The notes beneath the pieces were generated by a model. The model was given only the letters and a program-made list of their open reading frames with translations. It made no database searches and was not told the origin of the DNA. 64,000 nucleotides of DNA from Diphasiastrum complanatum (taxonomy: Eukaryota > Streptophyta > Lycopodiopsida > Lycopodiales > Lycopodiaceae): assembly GCA_029204225.1 (NCBI GenBank), contig CM055102.1, positions 35,830,585 to 35,894,584 on the forward strand, in the 5' to 3' direction. Positions 22,371 to 33,110 of this stretch are shown in pieces (the first letter of the stretch is position 1; every line of letters starts with the position of its first letter). The position numbers and the translations under genes are program-made.

Positions 22371-22452
22371 GTATGAACACATTAAAAGAAATAAATTATG
22401 TTATTTGCAATGAATTAGGTTTTATATTATCTGGTATTATAATAAATCCGAT

Positions 22453-22467
22453 CTATGCTGAGCATAG
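22453..22467. repeat. isolated copy of the 15-bp palindrome
   Basis: CTATGCTGAGCATAG, a perfect consensus unit, located in the putative intron 2 (22371-22525). Confidence 0.85.
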
Positions 22468-22525
22468 ATTACTTTATGAATACTCGAAGTTCTCTAACAT
22501 TATTCTTTTGTTTTCTTTCATATAG

Positions 22526-22786
22526 AACCTCAAACAATGTTTAAGAAACATGCTCTGTGTTGTTGTTGAGGGGAAGGATCCAGTCTTTTCTTCTTGTAGT
22601 ACAAAGTCAGTGGCACGTGGCACGTGGCAATATAGCTTCTTCCATTGTCCCATCCCACACAGATGTTACTGGTAAGTCTGCACCCTCCGAATCAGTATCC
22701 TTTCCCAGAAAAAAGAGATCTCAGGTTGTTCTACATATTGATTCCACAACCGAAAAACCAAGGTCCAGAAACAAATCCATGGCCAA
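22526..22786 (+). pseudogene. putative exon 3 of unidentified split locus
   Basis: Preceded by TTTCATATAG (acceptor ends 22525), followed by donor GTGAGT at 22787. The frame 22557-22786 is open, and encodes a Ser/Lys/Arg-rich tail ('SFPRKKRSQVVLHI', 'EKPRSRNKSMAK'). A tandem 'cacgtggcacgtgg' lies at 22612. No family recognised. Confidence 0.38.
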
Positions 22787-22944
22787 GTGAGTAAAAGTAC
22801 TTTCTTCTTAAAAAAGTAGAAAAATATCAGAAGAGGCCACTTTAGTTTTGCCTGGAGCCACTATTCAACCGTTGAAGAATTCATCTGAGATCTCTAAAAT
22901 TCATAAAACAAAAAAAATCTAGAGAAACTGCATTAATTTTGGAT

Positions 22945-22949
22945 ATAGA
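22945..22949 (+). other. target-site duplication ATAGA, C2 left
   Basis: ATAGA precedes the LTR here and follows the 3' LTR at 30337-30341. Confidence 0.85.
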
Positions 22950-23603
22950 TGTGAGAGATTTCAACTAGTTTCGCCTAGTTTAGTCATATTTTGGTAAATT
23001 GTCAATAAGAGGCCAAAACTCATTTTAGACTTAGAGATAAACTTTTTGAAGTTATATTAGTTTAAAATACATTCAATAAAAACATTTTGAAAGTGTGGGA
23101 AAGTTGGTAGTCGAGTTTGAGAGAGATTCAAATTTGAACTTTGGGTACATTGAATCTAGACCCAAAAATAGTAGGGTTTACATTTTGGAGGGAAAGCCAA
23201 GTGGCCAACTAGGGTTTGGAAACTTTATAAAAGGATGTAGCTCATGGAGAGACATATCTTCTCTCTTCTATCTCTCATTTCATCATTATACATGGTCCTC
23301 TTTGGGTTCTACTACTCATTGGTGCACTCTCATGATGTTATCTTGCAATTCTATGTGTAGAATGGTCATTTATTGCTATTTTTGGATCCACACGTGTGAA
23401 ATATAGTAGGGTACTGTAATTGTACAAAAATAAAACATATTTTATGTTCTGGTTCATGTTTGATCAGTATCTCTTAGAGTTTGCATCTCATTTTGTATGT
23501 AGATGCTGTTTTTTCTACATTGGCAGGATTGTTGGTTTGCTCCTTATTGTAACCAAATATCAGGGACATGGATTGGACCTTGAATGATCTGAAATCCTTC
23601 ACA
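22950..23603 (+). repeat. C2 5' LTR
   Basis: 654 bp, TGTGAGAG...CTTCACA. TATA box candidate TATAAAA at about 23226-23232. Confidence 0.9.
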
Positions 23604-23615
23604 TGGTATCAGAGC
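23604..23615 (+). other. tRNA-Met primer-binding site, C2
   Basis: TGGTATCAGAGC directly after the LTR. Confidence 0.9.
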
Positions 23616-24204
23616 TATTGTGTTTCAGATTACGAAAGGATCATCCATCTTTAGCAAGAATTTGGAGGAGTTACCAATGCTAGAGCATGCTAGATTGATT
23701 TCTACTCAAAAATCAACATTTTTGCATGTGTAGAATTGATCTTTTGTAGGTCAAAACTCAATGTAGGGTTATGTACTTGATCAATTATGATTTCACACTT
23801 GGTTTATTGGAATTAGATGATTTTTGGTGCATTAGGAAGGTCTCATTGGAGGCTACAAGAAGATATATCAAGTTTTTAGAAATTGCATGTAGAATTTGAG
23901 ATATTCAATTTTTTGTGATTTTGTCAAAACCTTAATTTTGATTGGATCTCTAGTTTGTGAGGTTACTAAATTTCATTTGAGTGTGTTTCAATCTTAGGAA
24001 GTGGCAAGAATCATTAGATTGAGGATAGATCATAGGTTGATCAAAATTTCACTATTCTATGTGTTGATTTTCTAGTTAGAGTGCTAGAAGAGATTTGAGA
24101 GGTTCCATATCTTTGTGATTTCTTCTTGAGTTCATTTGTTGACATTCAAGAGAGTGCTTTGTGCATTGGAACAGGTTAAAAGAAGAAGATCAGGTCATTG
24201 CAAC

Positions 24205-24820
24205 ATGGCTACAAGTGGTGGATTCATGTTGGAAGGCAATGATAGACTTACCTCAATCAACTATTCTACTTGGAAGGTGAGGATGGAGTCCTTATTGGAG
24301 ATGAATGAGTTGATGGAGATTGTTGCAGGTGTGGAGTAGATGCCTCAAGCACCTCAAGATCAAGTGAGGTATGACAAAATTGCAAAGCAAGCTCTACACA
24401 TTATTAAGATGAATGTTACCAATGAACTTCTCAAGGATATTGGTAAGTGCACATCATCTTTGGAGGCTTGGGAAGCTTTGAAGAAGCTTTATGAATCCAA
24501 GTCTACATCAAGAGTGCTTACTCTTAGGAGGCAAATCTTTCAAAGTTCGCAAAAGAAGGAAGAGAATACTCATGTATTTGTTTTGAGGGTTCAAGCATTC
24601 AATGATGAGTTAGCATTTATTGATGAAAGCATTAAGGAGGTACAACTTGTTCAAGTTATACTTAATGGCTTGTTGGATGATCATGCTAATCGTGTTCAAA
24701 GTTTTGCTATTCAAAAGACTTTGCCAACTATTGTGGATTTGCAAGAGATCTTGGTGAATGAGGAGTATAGGCTTCAATCAAGAGGAGGTGGATCTACATC
24801 GACATCTCATTATGAAGAGG
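24205..24820 (+). pseudogene. C2 Copia gag, 5' part
   Basis: ATG 24205 begins MATSGG...NDRLTS. The frame has one TAG at 24337-24339 and is otherwise open to the G1 insertion, covering the 'WKVRMESLLEMN', 'MNVTNELLKDIGKC', 'VFVLRVQAFNDELAF' and 'VQVILNGL' segments of Copia gag. The codon interrupted at 24820 resumes in phase at 27544 when the insert and one AGAGG copy are removed. Confidence 0.88.
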
Positions 24821-25842
24821 TGTGGAGTCTCATGATCTCATATTATCCAAGTTTTGTCATATATTGTAAAAAAATTTCAATTTCTATATATGTAAATGTG
24901 CTATAGTGCCTAAATTCATGTAAAGGCCTAATTGCACCTCGTAAATTCATATTCAGAATAGAAGTTGCAACATTCTATAAGAGACGTAGTAGCAATTCAG
25001 AACCGACATTTTGACGGTTCATAAACAACGTTGAGGCTGAAGAACGTTCCTATAAGGACAGCACTATGTGCTCTTGTACTGACGCATTTCTACGTAGAGC
25101 TGAGTATCAATAGAGAGTGAAGAGCAAGTTTCTATAGCTTGAGCAGTCTTTCCCTCTGCTATCTTTCACAAAATTACATCTTATAATCTGTGCAAATACA
25201 CTCTATATGATCTGTGATTGATTGTGATACTGTTCTATTTGCGTCACACACATTTCTCACATCTTACTGAATTTCAGTTACTCTAACATGGATTTTCAGG
25301 CAACACCAGCAAGTAACAATTCTGACTAATGGGTGCAAGGAATTAGCCGAAGCTGTTAAACATAACTTTTAGCATAACTTCCTTCAATTCTAAATGAGCT
25401 ATGTGTTCAGATAATGAGATTGTTTGATGTTTTGTTTTGTTTGCTTCCTGCGATAAGAACTAATACTCTGTGTTTGATTAAGAAGAATCTTTAGCCAATG
25501 TGATTCTGCTTGATGAATCTATTTACTAGTTGTTGTTTGTTTTGACTATTTACCTAATGTCTGAAGAGCCTGAAAGATAAAGTAATCTTTACAATTGCAG
25601 ACCTTGACCAAATTGTTTCACCATTGGTGTTCCTGGATGTCAATTTACCAAAATATCTTTGGATAACCAGTTATGTCGCTGTAGTATTCATTGTGAATTT
25701 TATATATTCTAGTCTGTTTACCATCATACATACAGTTACCATGCAAAAGACGAGATTATTCTCTCTCTTGGGAAACGATCAAACCTTTTATACTATGTAA
25801 TTCATCGATTTTGTGAAAATCTATAACGACTAGGCCACCACA
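24821..25842 (+). repeat. G1 5' LTR
   Basis: TGTGGAGTCT...GGCCACCACA, homologous to 877-1895 and 26657-27538. Confidence 0.9.
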
Positions 25843-25847
25843 TAATT

Positions 25848-25865
25848 TGGCGCCGTTGCCGGGGA
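25848..25865 (+). other. tRNA-Asp-type primer-binding site, G1
   Basis: TGGCGCCGTTGCCGGGGA, complementary to the 3' end of plant tRNA-Asp, five bases after the LTR. This PBS is typical of Ty3/Gypsy elements of the Athila/Tat type. Confidence 0.88.
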
Positions 25866-25930
25866 GATGAATTTCACTTTTTGCAATATTTTTAAGTGTA
25901 TTACATCTACGAATCTTTCTCATGTAATGC

Positions 25931-26656
25931 ATGCCAAAAACATACTCTCAAGCAATTATTGAACAAAAACGTTTAGAGTGTGCACAGCGATTAGAAGCAT
26001 ATAGGAAGTCTAGAGACCAAGATTAACACCTGAAGCATTTAATAATCTTCTAAACACTACTACAACATTTGTAGATTCATTTGAGGAAAGATCCGTTGAA
26101 ACACCAAGTTCTACAGATTCACCTAAATCATATTCGTCTGATTCTACTTCCAAACCAAGTTCAGAAATCAAAAACTTCTTCTTCAGAACCATTGTCTGGG
26201 CGTAGTTTAGATTCGGATCCTCCAAGTTTATCTAGTTCACCACCATCTGTTAATATGGCTAATCCAGCGCCACCCACATCTACAAAAATCAGATACAATT
26301 CCTTTAAGGGATCATCCTCTGAAGATGCGGATAGTTATTTGTCACAGTTTGAATCCATTACCATAGCAAACAAAGAGCAGACGGACGAGGACAAAGTGAG
26401 AATTTTGCCAGGTCTTCTACAGAAGTAGGCTAGGATTTGGTATAGTCAATTAGTACCGAAAACAGTTAATACTTGGAACGCTTTAAAAGCAGCATTCCTT
26501 AAACAGTTAAGAGAGATAGGATATTCCACTAGATTGTTAACAAATGGTGGTGAACTAGATGAACTTGGAGGATCCGAATCTAAACTACGCTCAGACAATG
26601 GTTCTGAAAAAGAAGATTTTGATTCTGAACTTGGTTCGGAAGTAGAATCAGATGAA
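25931..26656 (+). pseudogene. G1 Gypsy gag, 5' part
   Basis: From ATG 25931 (MPKTYSQAIIEQKRLE) the frame breaks near 26010 and again near 26160, then runs as a Ser/Pro-rich linker into the Retrotrans_gag core: 'FKGSSSEDADSYLSQFE', 'DEDKVRILPGLLQ', stop, 'ARIWYSQLV', 'WNALKAAFLKQL'. Homology ends at 26656 at the deletion junction with the 3' LTR. Confidence 0.75.
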
Positions 26657-27538
26657 AGAATAGAAGTTGCGACGTTCTATAAGAGACGCGGTAGTAGTTC
26701 AGAACTGACATTTTGATGGTTCGTAAACGATGTGGAGGCTGAAGAACGTTCCTATAAGGACAGCACTATGTGCTATTGTACTGACGCATTTCTACGTAGA
26801 GCTGAGTATCAATAGAGAGTGAAGAGCAAGTTTCTATAGCTTGAGCATTCTTTCCCTATGCTATCTTTCACAGGAATTACTTCTTATCATTTGTGCAAAT
26901 ACACTCTGTATGATCTGTGATTGATTGTGAACTTGTTCTGTTTGCGTCACACGCATTTCTCACGTCTTACTAAATTTCAGTTACTCTAACATGGAGCGAC
27001 ACCAGCAAGTAACAATTCTGACTAATGGGTGCAGTGAATTAGCCGAAGCTGTTAAGCATAACTTTTAGCATAACTTCCTTCAATTCTGAATGAGCTATGT
27101 GTTCAGATAATGAGATTGTTTGATGTTTTGTTTTGTTTGTTTCCTGCGATAAGAACTTATACTCTATGTTTGATTAAGAAGAATCTTTAGCCAATGTGAT
27201 TTTGCTTGATGAATCTATTTGCTAGTTGTTGTTTGTTATGATTGTTTACCTGATGTCTAAAGAGCCTAAAAGATAAAGTAATCTTTACAATTGCAAACCT
27301 TGACCAAATCGTTTCACCATTGTTGTTCCTGGATGCCAATTTACCAAAATATCTTTGGATAACCAATTATGTCGTTGTAGTATTCATTATGAATTTTATA
27401 TATTCTAGTCTGTTTACCATCATACATACAGTTACCATGCAAAAGATGAGATTATTCTCTCTCTTGGGGAACGATTAAACCTTTTATACTACGTAATTCA
27501 TCGATTTTGTGGAAATCTATAATGACTAGGCCACCACA
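26657..27538 (+). repeat. G1 3' LTR, 5'-truncated
   Basis: 882 bp matching positions 24955-25842 of the 5' LTR. The missing start coincides with an AGAA-type junction, consistent with deletion between short repeats. Confidence 0.88.
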
Positions 27539-28340
27539 AGAGGATGCTATGTTCATCAAAGGCAAGTTCAAGGGCAAAGGCAAAGGCAAGTGGTCTAAAG
27601 GGCAAGATCAAGGTGAGACTTCCTTTTTTGGCAAAAAGAAAGATAAGTCTAAGTTGAAATGCTTTTATTGTGGAATCAAAGGACATTTTGCAAATGAATT
27701 TTTGAACAAGTGCAATATCAAGTGAAGGTGACAAAGATTCATGGTGGATTGATAGTGGAGCTAGTTCACACATGACTAGTCACAAGGAGTTCTTTACTTC
27801 TTTGGTCACTTATGATGGAGCCAAGAAACAATTCACATGGCCAATGGTGGTGAGTGTGTGATTGAAGGTATTGGTTCAATTCCTATTTGTCTTTCTATTA
27901 ATAGGAAAGCAAGACTTGATGGTGTTCTTTACATTCCTTCACTTTCAAAGAATTTGTTGAGTGTTGATCAAATGATAGAGAAAACATACATGGTAAAGTT
28001 TGGTGGTGATGCTTGTTTCATTACAAAGAAAGAAATCTTGATTGCTAGGGGCAATAGACAAGGTAGATTTTTCAAGCTTGATGCTTTTGTTATGGCTAAC
28101 AAAAAGGATGGAATGGAAAAGGAGATTGGTCTCAACTTTCCAAAGTTACCTTTTAGCATCAATAAGATTGGTGGATCTTATGCAAAGTCTAAAAAGCTTC
28201 CTTATGCTAGATCTAGGTTGAGATCTATTATGCTTCTTGGAGATGTTCATCTTTGTGCTAACTTGGCTAGTCTTGAGGATAATGATGGTGTTTCAATGGT
28301 TCTTCATGGCAAGTGCAAGCATACAAAAGTTAAGAGCTAA
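27539..28340 (+). pseudogene. C2 Copia gag 3' part, zinc knuckle and protease
   Basis: Continues gag in phase after the G1 insert. A Lys/Gly-rich basic region (near 27560-27610) precedes a zinc knuckle C-F-Y-C-G-I-K-G-H-F-A-N-E-F whose last Cys is Phe (about 27657-27700). Protease 'WWIDSGASSHMTS' has its D at 27751. The frame then carries the usual 'LPSLSKNLLSVDQM' and 'KLDAFV' region (27837-28110). The expected 'LWHKRLGH' and integrase do not follow; by 28340 the sequence is no longer Copia pol. Confidence 0.82.
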
Positions 28341-29745
28341 CTTCATCAATGGAGGTGAAGGTTCTTCCTTGGAAAAGATTGTTGTTAATGATTTCTTTGA
28401 TCATATGGAAAAAGATGTTCTAGGTGCATTCATGGAGGAGATGGTTCTTCTACATTCTTTTGTTATGATTCCAAGAAAGTCATTTTTCCAGCAAGTGGAG
28501 TCACATGTCTTCATAAAGAGAGTAGATCAAATGGTTCTATCTAGAGACTTGGTGAGGGAGATAGTCACAAGTCAAGAGAAGTATGTGAAGAGTTCAAAGT
28601 AGGATGTACTTTGAATGATGTCATTGTGAATGATAGTGAGGAAGAATCATTATCATATGAGTCATTACCTAAAACATTGAGTAGAAGTTCTTGTTTGAAA
28701 AAAGAGAGTACTTCAATCATCCTTACTTTGAAGGTACTAATCATATTTTTCATGGCTTCTAATGTTTTTGAGGTTTCTACTTCTTATTATGCAATCATTA
28801 AGAGGGAGTCTTATGAAGGAAAGATCAATGGAAGATTGGTTCTTGGGAAGATCCAAGGCATGGATCTCACATCTCTTCATCAACCCAAATGATTCTATGA
28901 TTATGAATTGATCACTCATGATCGAGATGGCAAAAGGTTGGTTGGAGAAGACTACATGGAGCAAATCGAGAGGCAATTTCTTCAAGGCAAGGGAAATCCC
29001 ATTGGTGAGCTTATTGAATCCAAGTGCTCAAGAATTACTGCGCCATAGTTCAAGATTTCCTTCACTTTATACGGGCCTTGAGGTAATTGGCAAAGATGTT
29101 ATGGATCTATTTTTAAAGCTTGTTGAAGACTCAAGTAAGGTCAAAGGAGCAGCAAGGAAGTGTTGTTCAAGTTTACTTTACTTGTTCTATCTCATGTTTG
29201 AGCTATTTCATGTGGATGTGTGCAAATTGTCAAGATATAGACTAGCTACATTGTCTTGCAATATCTTATTGTCGGAGTTGTACTAGAATTCTTGGCTGGA
29301 TTTGCTGATGGAAATGAAGCTATTGGAGGTTCATTATGTCACTCATTCATGGCCAAGTCATCAAGGGTTGATGATATCTTGTGGCAAGATGGAGATGGAG
29401 GCTCATTCATGGAGTTTTATGGTGGAGACATATCAAGAAAGGACAAAGTTGGAGGAGACAAGCAAGCAAATGGTCATCACTCACATTTATTGTTTGGTTG
29501 CTGTAATTTTCCAGAGAGTTCAAAGTTTGAAACATGGAGGAATCATTTCATTCACATTCTATTTGGTTCTTCATGTTCTAGTTATATCTTGATGTATAAA
29601 ATTGATAGTGAAGCATCCAATTTGGATACTATTCTCTATATCAATTATAAAAGATATTTTAGAACCTTAGAAAGGAGATCTATACTTAGGATGGAGATCA
29701 TTATAAAGCTGGATCAAAGTTCTATTGTCAACTATGCCAAACCTA
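28341..29745 (+). other. C2 internal region without pol domains
   Basis: About 1.4 kb between protease and the polypurine tract, with overlapping open stretches (28237-28602, 28611-28892, 28918-29286, 29256-29750) in changing frames. None shows integrase, RT or RNase H motifs. The sequence is low in stops and may be old coding sequence, captured DNA or filler of a non-autonomous element. I cannot assign it. Confidence 0.5.
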
Positions 29746-29746
29746 G

Positions 29747-29758
29747 TTGAAGAGGGAG
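29747..29758 (+). other. C2 polypurine tract
   Basis: Purine run GAAGAGGGAG directly before the 3' LTR. Confidence 0.8.
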
Positions 29759-30336
29759 TGTGAGAGATTTCAACTAGTTTAGTCTAGTTTAGTCATATTT
29801 TGGTAAATTGTCAATAAGAGGCCAAAACTCATTTTAGACTTAGAGATAAACATTTTGAAGTTTTATTAGTTTAAAATACATTCAATAAACACTTTTTGAA
29901 AGTGTGGAAAAGTTGGTAGTCGAGTTTGAGAGAGATTCAATTTGAACTTTGGGTACATTGAATCTAGACCCAAAAATAGTAGGGTTTACATTTTGGAGGG
30001 AAAGCCAAGTGGCCAAATAGGGTTTGGACACTTTATTAAAGGATGTAACTCATGGAGAGACATATCATCTCTCTTCTATCTCTCATTTCATCATTATACA
30101 TGGTTCTCTTTGGGTTCTACTAATCATTGGTGCATCTCATGATGTTATCTTGTGATTCTATGTGTAGAATGGTCATTTATTGCTATTTTTGGATTCACAC
30201 ATGTGAAATACAGTAGGATACTGTAATTGTACGGATAGCAAACATATTTAATATCTTGGTTCATGGTGGTTTTCTCCGTATTGTAACCAAAGATCAGGGA
30301 CATGGATGGATCTTGAATGATCTGAAATCCTTCAAA
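29759..30336 (+). repeat. C2 3' LTR
   Basis: 578 bp. It lacks about 76 bp present in the 5' LTR between 'ggttcatg' and 'attgtaacca', and its TATA box is altered. ATAGA follows at 30337-30341. Confidence 0.88.
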
Positions 30337-30341
30337 ATAGA

Positions 30342-30450
30342 CCAATGTGATCGCCCTCCCATTGATCCAGCCACTGGAGATCGACCAATGGAGGTTCGAG
30401 AGCCTAATGACACACATGTACATAATTTAAAAATCATACGCAAGCAGTTG
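30342..30450 (+). pseudogene. coding-like fragment of split locus (after C2)
   Basis: Read across the C2 insertion this continues the locus left at 22949. It encodes 'DRPPIDPATGDRPMEVREPN' and 'LKIIRKQ' before a stop. No clear donor site. Confidence 0.3.
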
Positions 30451-30548
30451 TGACACTTTTTGTTGTTTTGGTAGATCCGGCTGAATGTAGATTTGTTTCT
30501 GAATTTGACTTTTCTTTTTAAGATTCTTATCATTTTATTTTTTTTGGG

Positions 30549-30894
30549 AGGCATTCATAGTTTACAAGCCAAAAAGCAATTGTCCCAGAAGTACCCTCAT
30601 GTAGCTTCTTTCCGAACTGTTAGTGCCATTGCTTTTGTTGGGTTGACAGTGGAAGAAGCTAAACTTCTTGCCTGGGAACATTGACCAAGACTACAGGATG
30701 AAAATGACGGTCTTCTAGAGGATCAGATTTTTCACAAAGATTTTGCCAGAGTTTCCAAAGCTGAAGAATTTAACTAGTTGGAGCTTAAAGCACTTTGTGC
30801 CCAAGAGACAGGCCTGCCATTTGATTCTAAGAATCCGACGCAGAGCCTTATTAAATATGATAATTTTTATCAGCTTGCATTTTGTAGTGGTCAA
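30549..30894 (+). pseudogene. putative exon of unidentified split locus
   Basis: Encodes 'SLQAKKQLSQKYPHVASFRT', 'AFVGLTVEEAKLLAWEH', then after a stop and a frame change 'FARVSKAEEF', 'LELKALCAQETGLPFDSKNP' and 'YDNFYQLAF'. It ends at a donor CAA|GTAATT (30894/30895). The amphipathic, well-composed peptide looks like real protein sequence that has decayed. No family recognised. Confidence 0.45.
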
Positions 30895-30906
30895 GTAATT
30901 ACTTTA

Positions 30907-30977
30907 CTATGATAAGCATAGAATGTTTGTTTTAAAAGTTTTTAATTTAGGTAGTTGCTTTACTATGCTTAGCATGA
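30907..30977. repeat. two copies of the 15-bp palindrome in an intron
   Basis: CTATGATAAGCATAG at 30907-30921 and CTATGCTTAGCATGA at 30963-30977, 56 bp apart, inside the putative intron 30895-31078. Confidence 0.75.
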
Positions 30978-31078
30978 AATGTTTGATTTAAAAGTTTTTA
31001 TAATTAATAAATGAAATTTCAAAATTTGTTAATTATATAATTTTGTTTTCATAATGTTATTCTTTCAGGTGTGGGCTC

Positions 31079-31293
31079 TTGTAGATAAAATTTTTGACAA
31101 ATGAAAAAATTTTGAAATAAAGGGCCAACCAGCTCAAGGAGGCTCAAAATCCAAAAAAATGGTTGTTGCCACCACTCACACATTGAAACTCATACCAACT
31201 GAGATGGGTATTTCTGAGTGGAAGAATATGCAGAGAATAAATTCCTCTGAGTTGATAACCAGTGTCCGCTCAAGGGTTGCTGATGGTCTCCCT
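31079..31293 (+). pseudogene. putative last exon of unidentified split locus
   Basis: Preceded by TTCTTTCAG. The phase joins the previous exon as ...GQ|VWALVDKIFD. It continues as 'KGQPAQGGSKSKK', 'VVATTHTLK', 'PTEMGISEWKNMQR' and 'SSELITSVRSRVADG', with one early TGA. It ends where C4 LTR sequence begins. Confidence 0.45.
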
Positions 31294-31697
31294 TGTTGAA
31301 ATGGAGAGAGATAGTTAACTAGGAGTTTAGGTTAAATCTCTCTTGTAATGATAAATTAAGATGTCTTGTAATCTCGCCTGAAAGACATACGTATAGATCA
31401 AATTCAATAGAACGTATGGTTAGATGTAGCACATGCAAGTAGCAGAATACAGATTTTGTAAGAGGAGCGTCACGCCGCCAATGAGCGAGATACTGTTGAC
31501 TCACTCTGATAAGCAAAACAAAATACAAAGGAGTTTTCTATTCTTCCATCATTGATTCATGCGTTACAGCTGTTACTTGTGATTAATTGTTCCACTGCCT
31601 GTGATTAATAGTCACGTATCTAGAACCTATAATGTAATGTAGTGTGTAGGGCACTTCCGCCAAAGAATAGGCGCACCCTTGTAGACAAATTCAGACA
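31294..31697 (+). repeat. C4 Copia LTR
   Basis: Homologous to the two blocks at 13605-14382. The 3' end ...CAGACA abuts a PBS. The 5' boundary is uncertain (placed at the start of shared sequence). Confidence 0.6.
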
Positions 31698-31709
31698 TGG
31701 TATCAAAGC
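31698..31709 (+). other. tRNA-Met primer-binding site, C4 (one mismatch)
   Basis: TGGTATCAAAGC, one G-to-A change from the tRNA-Met complement. Confidence 0.75.
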
Positions 31710-31727
31710 ATATTCATTAGATAGAAT

Positions 31728-32441
31728 ATGGCTACTACAATTCAAGCTAGGATTGCAATCAATCTTGATGGCGCAAATTATCATGTATGGAAGTTCAAGA
31801 TCAAAATGCTTCTAAAAGGTGAAGGGATATGGTCAGTGACCGATCTCACAAAACAAAAGCCTCTAGAGGAAGACCCAAGGAGAGCAGAATGGATAAGAAA
31901 TGATGAATGCGCAATGGCGATCATCGTATTTTCCATAAATGAAAAAATCCTCATGTAGATTGAAGATTGCGAAGCGTGGGAGACAGTAAAGCAAAAGTAC
32001 GAAGTGAGGACAGCTGCATCAGTTATATTCGCCTGGCAATGAGCTAGATTAGCATGTTGACAAGATCAGCTCTATGCATCTAGACAAGAGCATCAAGGCC
32101 CAACAACTCAACAGTTGATGTACTTCATGAAATCTCTACTCTCATCCTACCAGCCACTGAGATTGCTCATCCTGAGTTTACCTGAGATGACATTCAAAAG
32201 AGCAGTCAGTCTTGTTGCAGATGAAAGACTGATGAGAGATGAAGGAGAAGCAAACAACGACCAGGAGAAGGCCCTTTTTACAAGACAAAAATACCCATCA
32301 ACCATGAACAGAAGTACCCTTCAACAGCTAAACAATTCCAGAACTAGGGGATTACTACAATCAACACATCTTATAACACATTTGGGACTCCAAAGTGTCA
32401 ATCTGATGACCAAAAATATCCCCTTGCTACGTGGTATTTGA
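31728..32441 (+). pseudogene. C4 Copia gag, degenerate
   Basis: ATG 31728 begins MATTIQ. It encodes 'DGANYHVWKFKIKMLL', 'RAEWIRNDE', stop, 'IEDCEAWETVKQKYE', then in another frame 'QLMYFMKSL', 'LVADERLMRDEGE' and 'EKALFT'. It is the same lineage as C5 gag on the minus strand at 58173-59107. No zinc knuckle is left. Confidence 0.75.
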
Positions 32442-32644
32442 CAAATCCGAATGTGGAATGCATGGTTTTATTACATGCAATAGAGTCTCAAAATAAAATC
32501 AAGATCCCTCATTATGAAGCAGTGAATAAGGCAACAACGCCAGATGCAAAGACAATGAAGGATGCATCAGGAATTGGATAGCCTATCCAATCAAAAAATC
32601 TATCAAAGATTGGTTGAAGAATTTACTGTCAAACATTAGTTTGA

Positions 32645-32740
32645 ACTAGTACACCCCGACAATCATATTCTGTGATAATCAGAGTGCCATTGCCTTATTG
32701 GCCAGCCCTAGATTTTACTCTAGGAGTAAGCACATCCCCG
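32645..32740 (+). pseudogene. Copia RNase H terminal fragment
   Basis: Across frames it encodes 'IFCDNQSAIALLASPRFYSR' followed by 'SKHI', the conserved RNase H end. It is joined closely to gag, so integrase and RT were deleted from this copy. Confidence 0.6.
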
Positions 32741-33110
32741 CTATAGTCTTGTGCTCACCTTCATTATCTGATTTGTATTTTCTTATACTTAATCTGAATA
32801 GACTACTATCTGGTGTTGCATTCAGATTGATATGTCAGTATTGCATGCTTTCCATCTTCTATCTGACTTTCTGATTGCTTTGTCTAATTGTCTGCTCTCG
32901 CATCCACAACCACCGTGCAATTAAGCTCTAATTCATTTTTGTGTTCGCCTATTATTAATCGGTAGTGCACGCACCGAGGGAAATTATCCAGCCATTTCCC
33001 AAGCACTTTGTAGGTTCTAGGAAGGTCAATTAATTTTTTGATGGAATAGATTGCAAGAGTTTTAATAATTCACTCCACGAGTCATCTCCATCAACTAAAT
33101 AGTACTTCTA
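32741..33110. repeat. dispersed repeat related to 13011-13600
   Basis: See the 13011 entry: part matches directly, part inverted. No gene. Confidence 0.4.

Larger units (their letters stand above)
24821..27538 (+). mobile_element. internally deleted Gypsy G1 element nested in C2 gag
   Basis: Flanked by AGAGG duplications (24816-24820, 27539-27543). It has a 1,022-bp 5' LTR, a tRNA-Asp PBS, the first part of gag, and then a 3' LTR (26657-27538) that lacks its first 134 bp. Everything from mid-gag through pol and the start of the 3' LTR has been lost in one deletion. LTRs differ at many positions, so it is not recent. Confidence 0.92.
22950..30336 (+). mobile_element. Copia C2 element, non-autonomous, carrying a nested Gypsy
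   Basis: Bounded by ATAGA duplications. It comprises a 5' LTR (22950-23603), PBS, leader, gag, protease, about 1.7 kb without integrase or RT, a polypurine tract and a 3' LTR (29759-30336). It contains the 2,718-bp G1 element at 24821-27538; without that and its extra duplication the C2 element is about 4.66 kb. The terminal base pair at the 3' end has mutated (AA instead of CA). Confidence 0.9.

Noticed and set aside
25848-25865. Possible tRNA-Asp gene end
   Set aside because: Only the 18-base complement of the tRNA 3' end is present, right after an LTR: a primer-binding site, not a tRNA gene.
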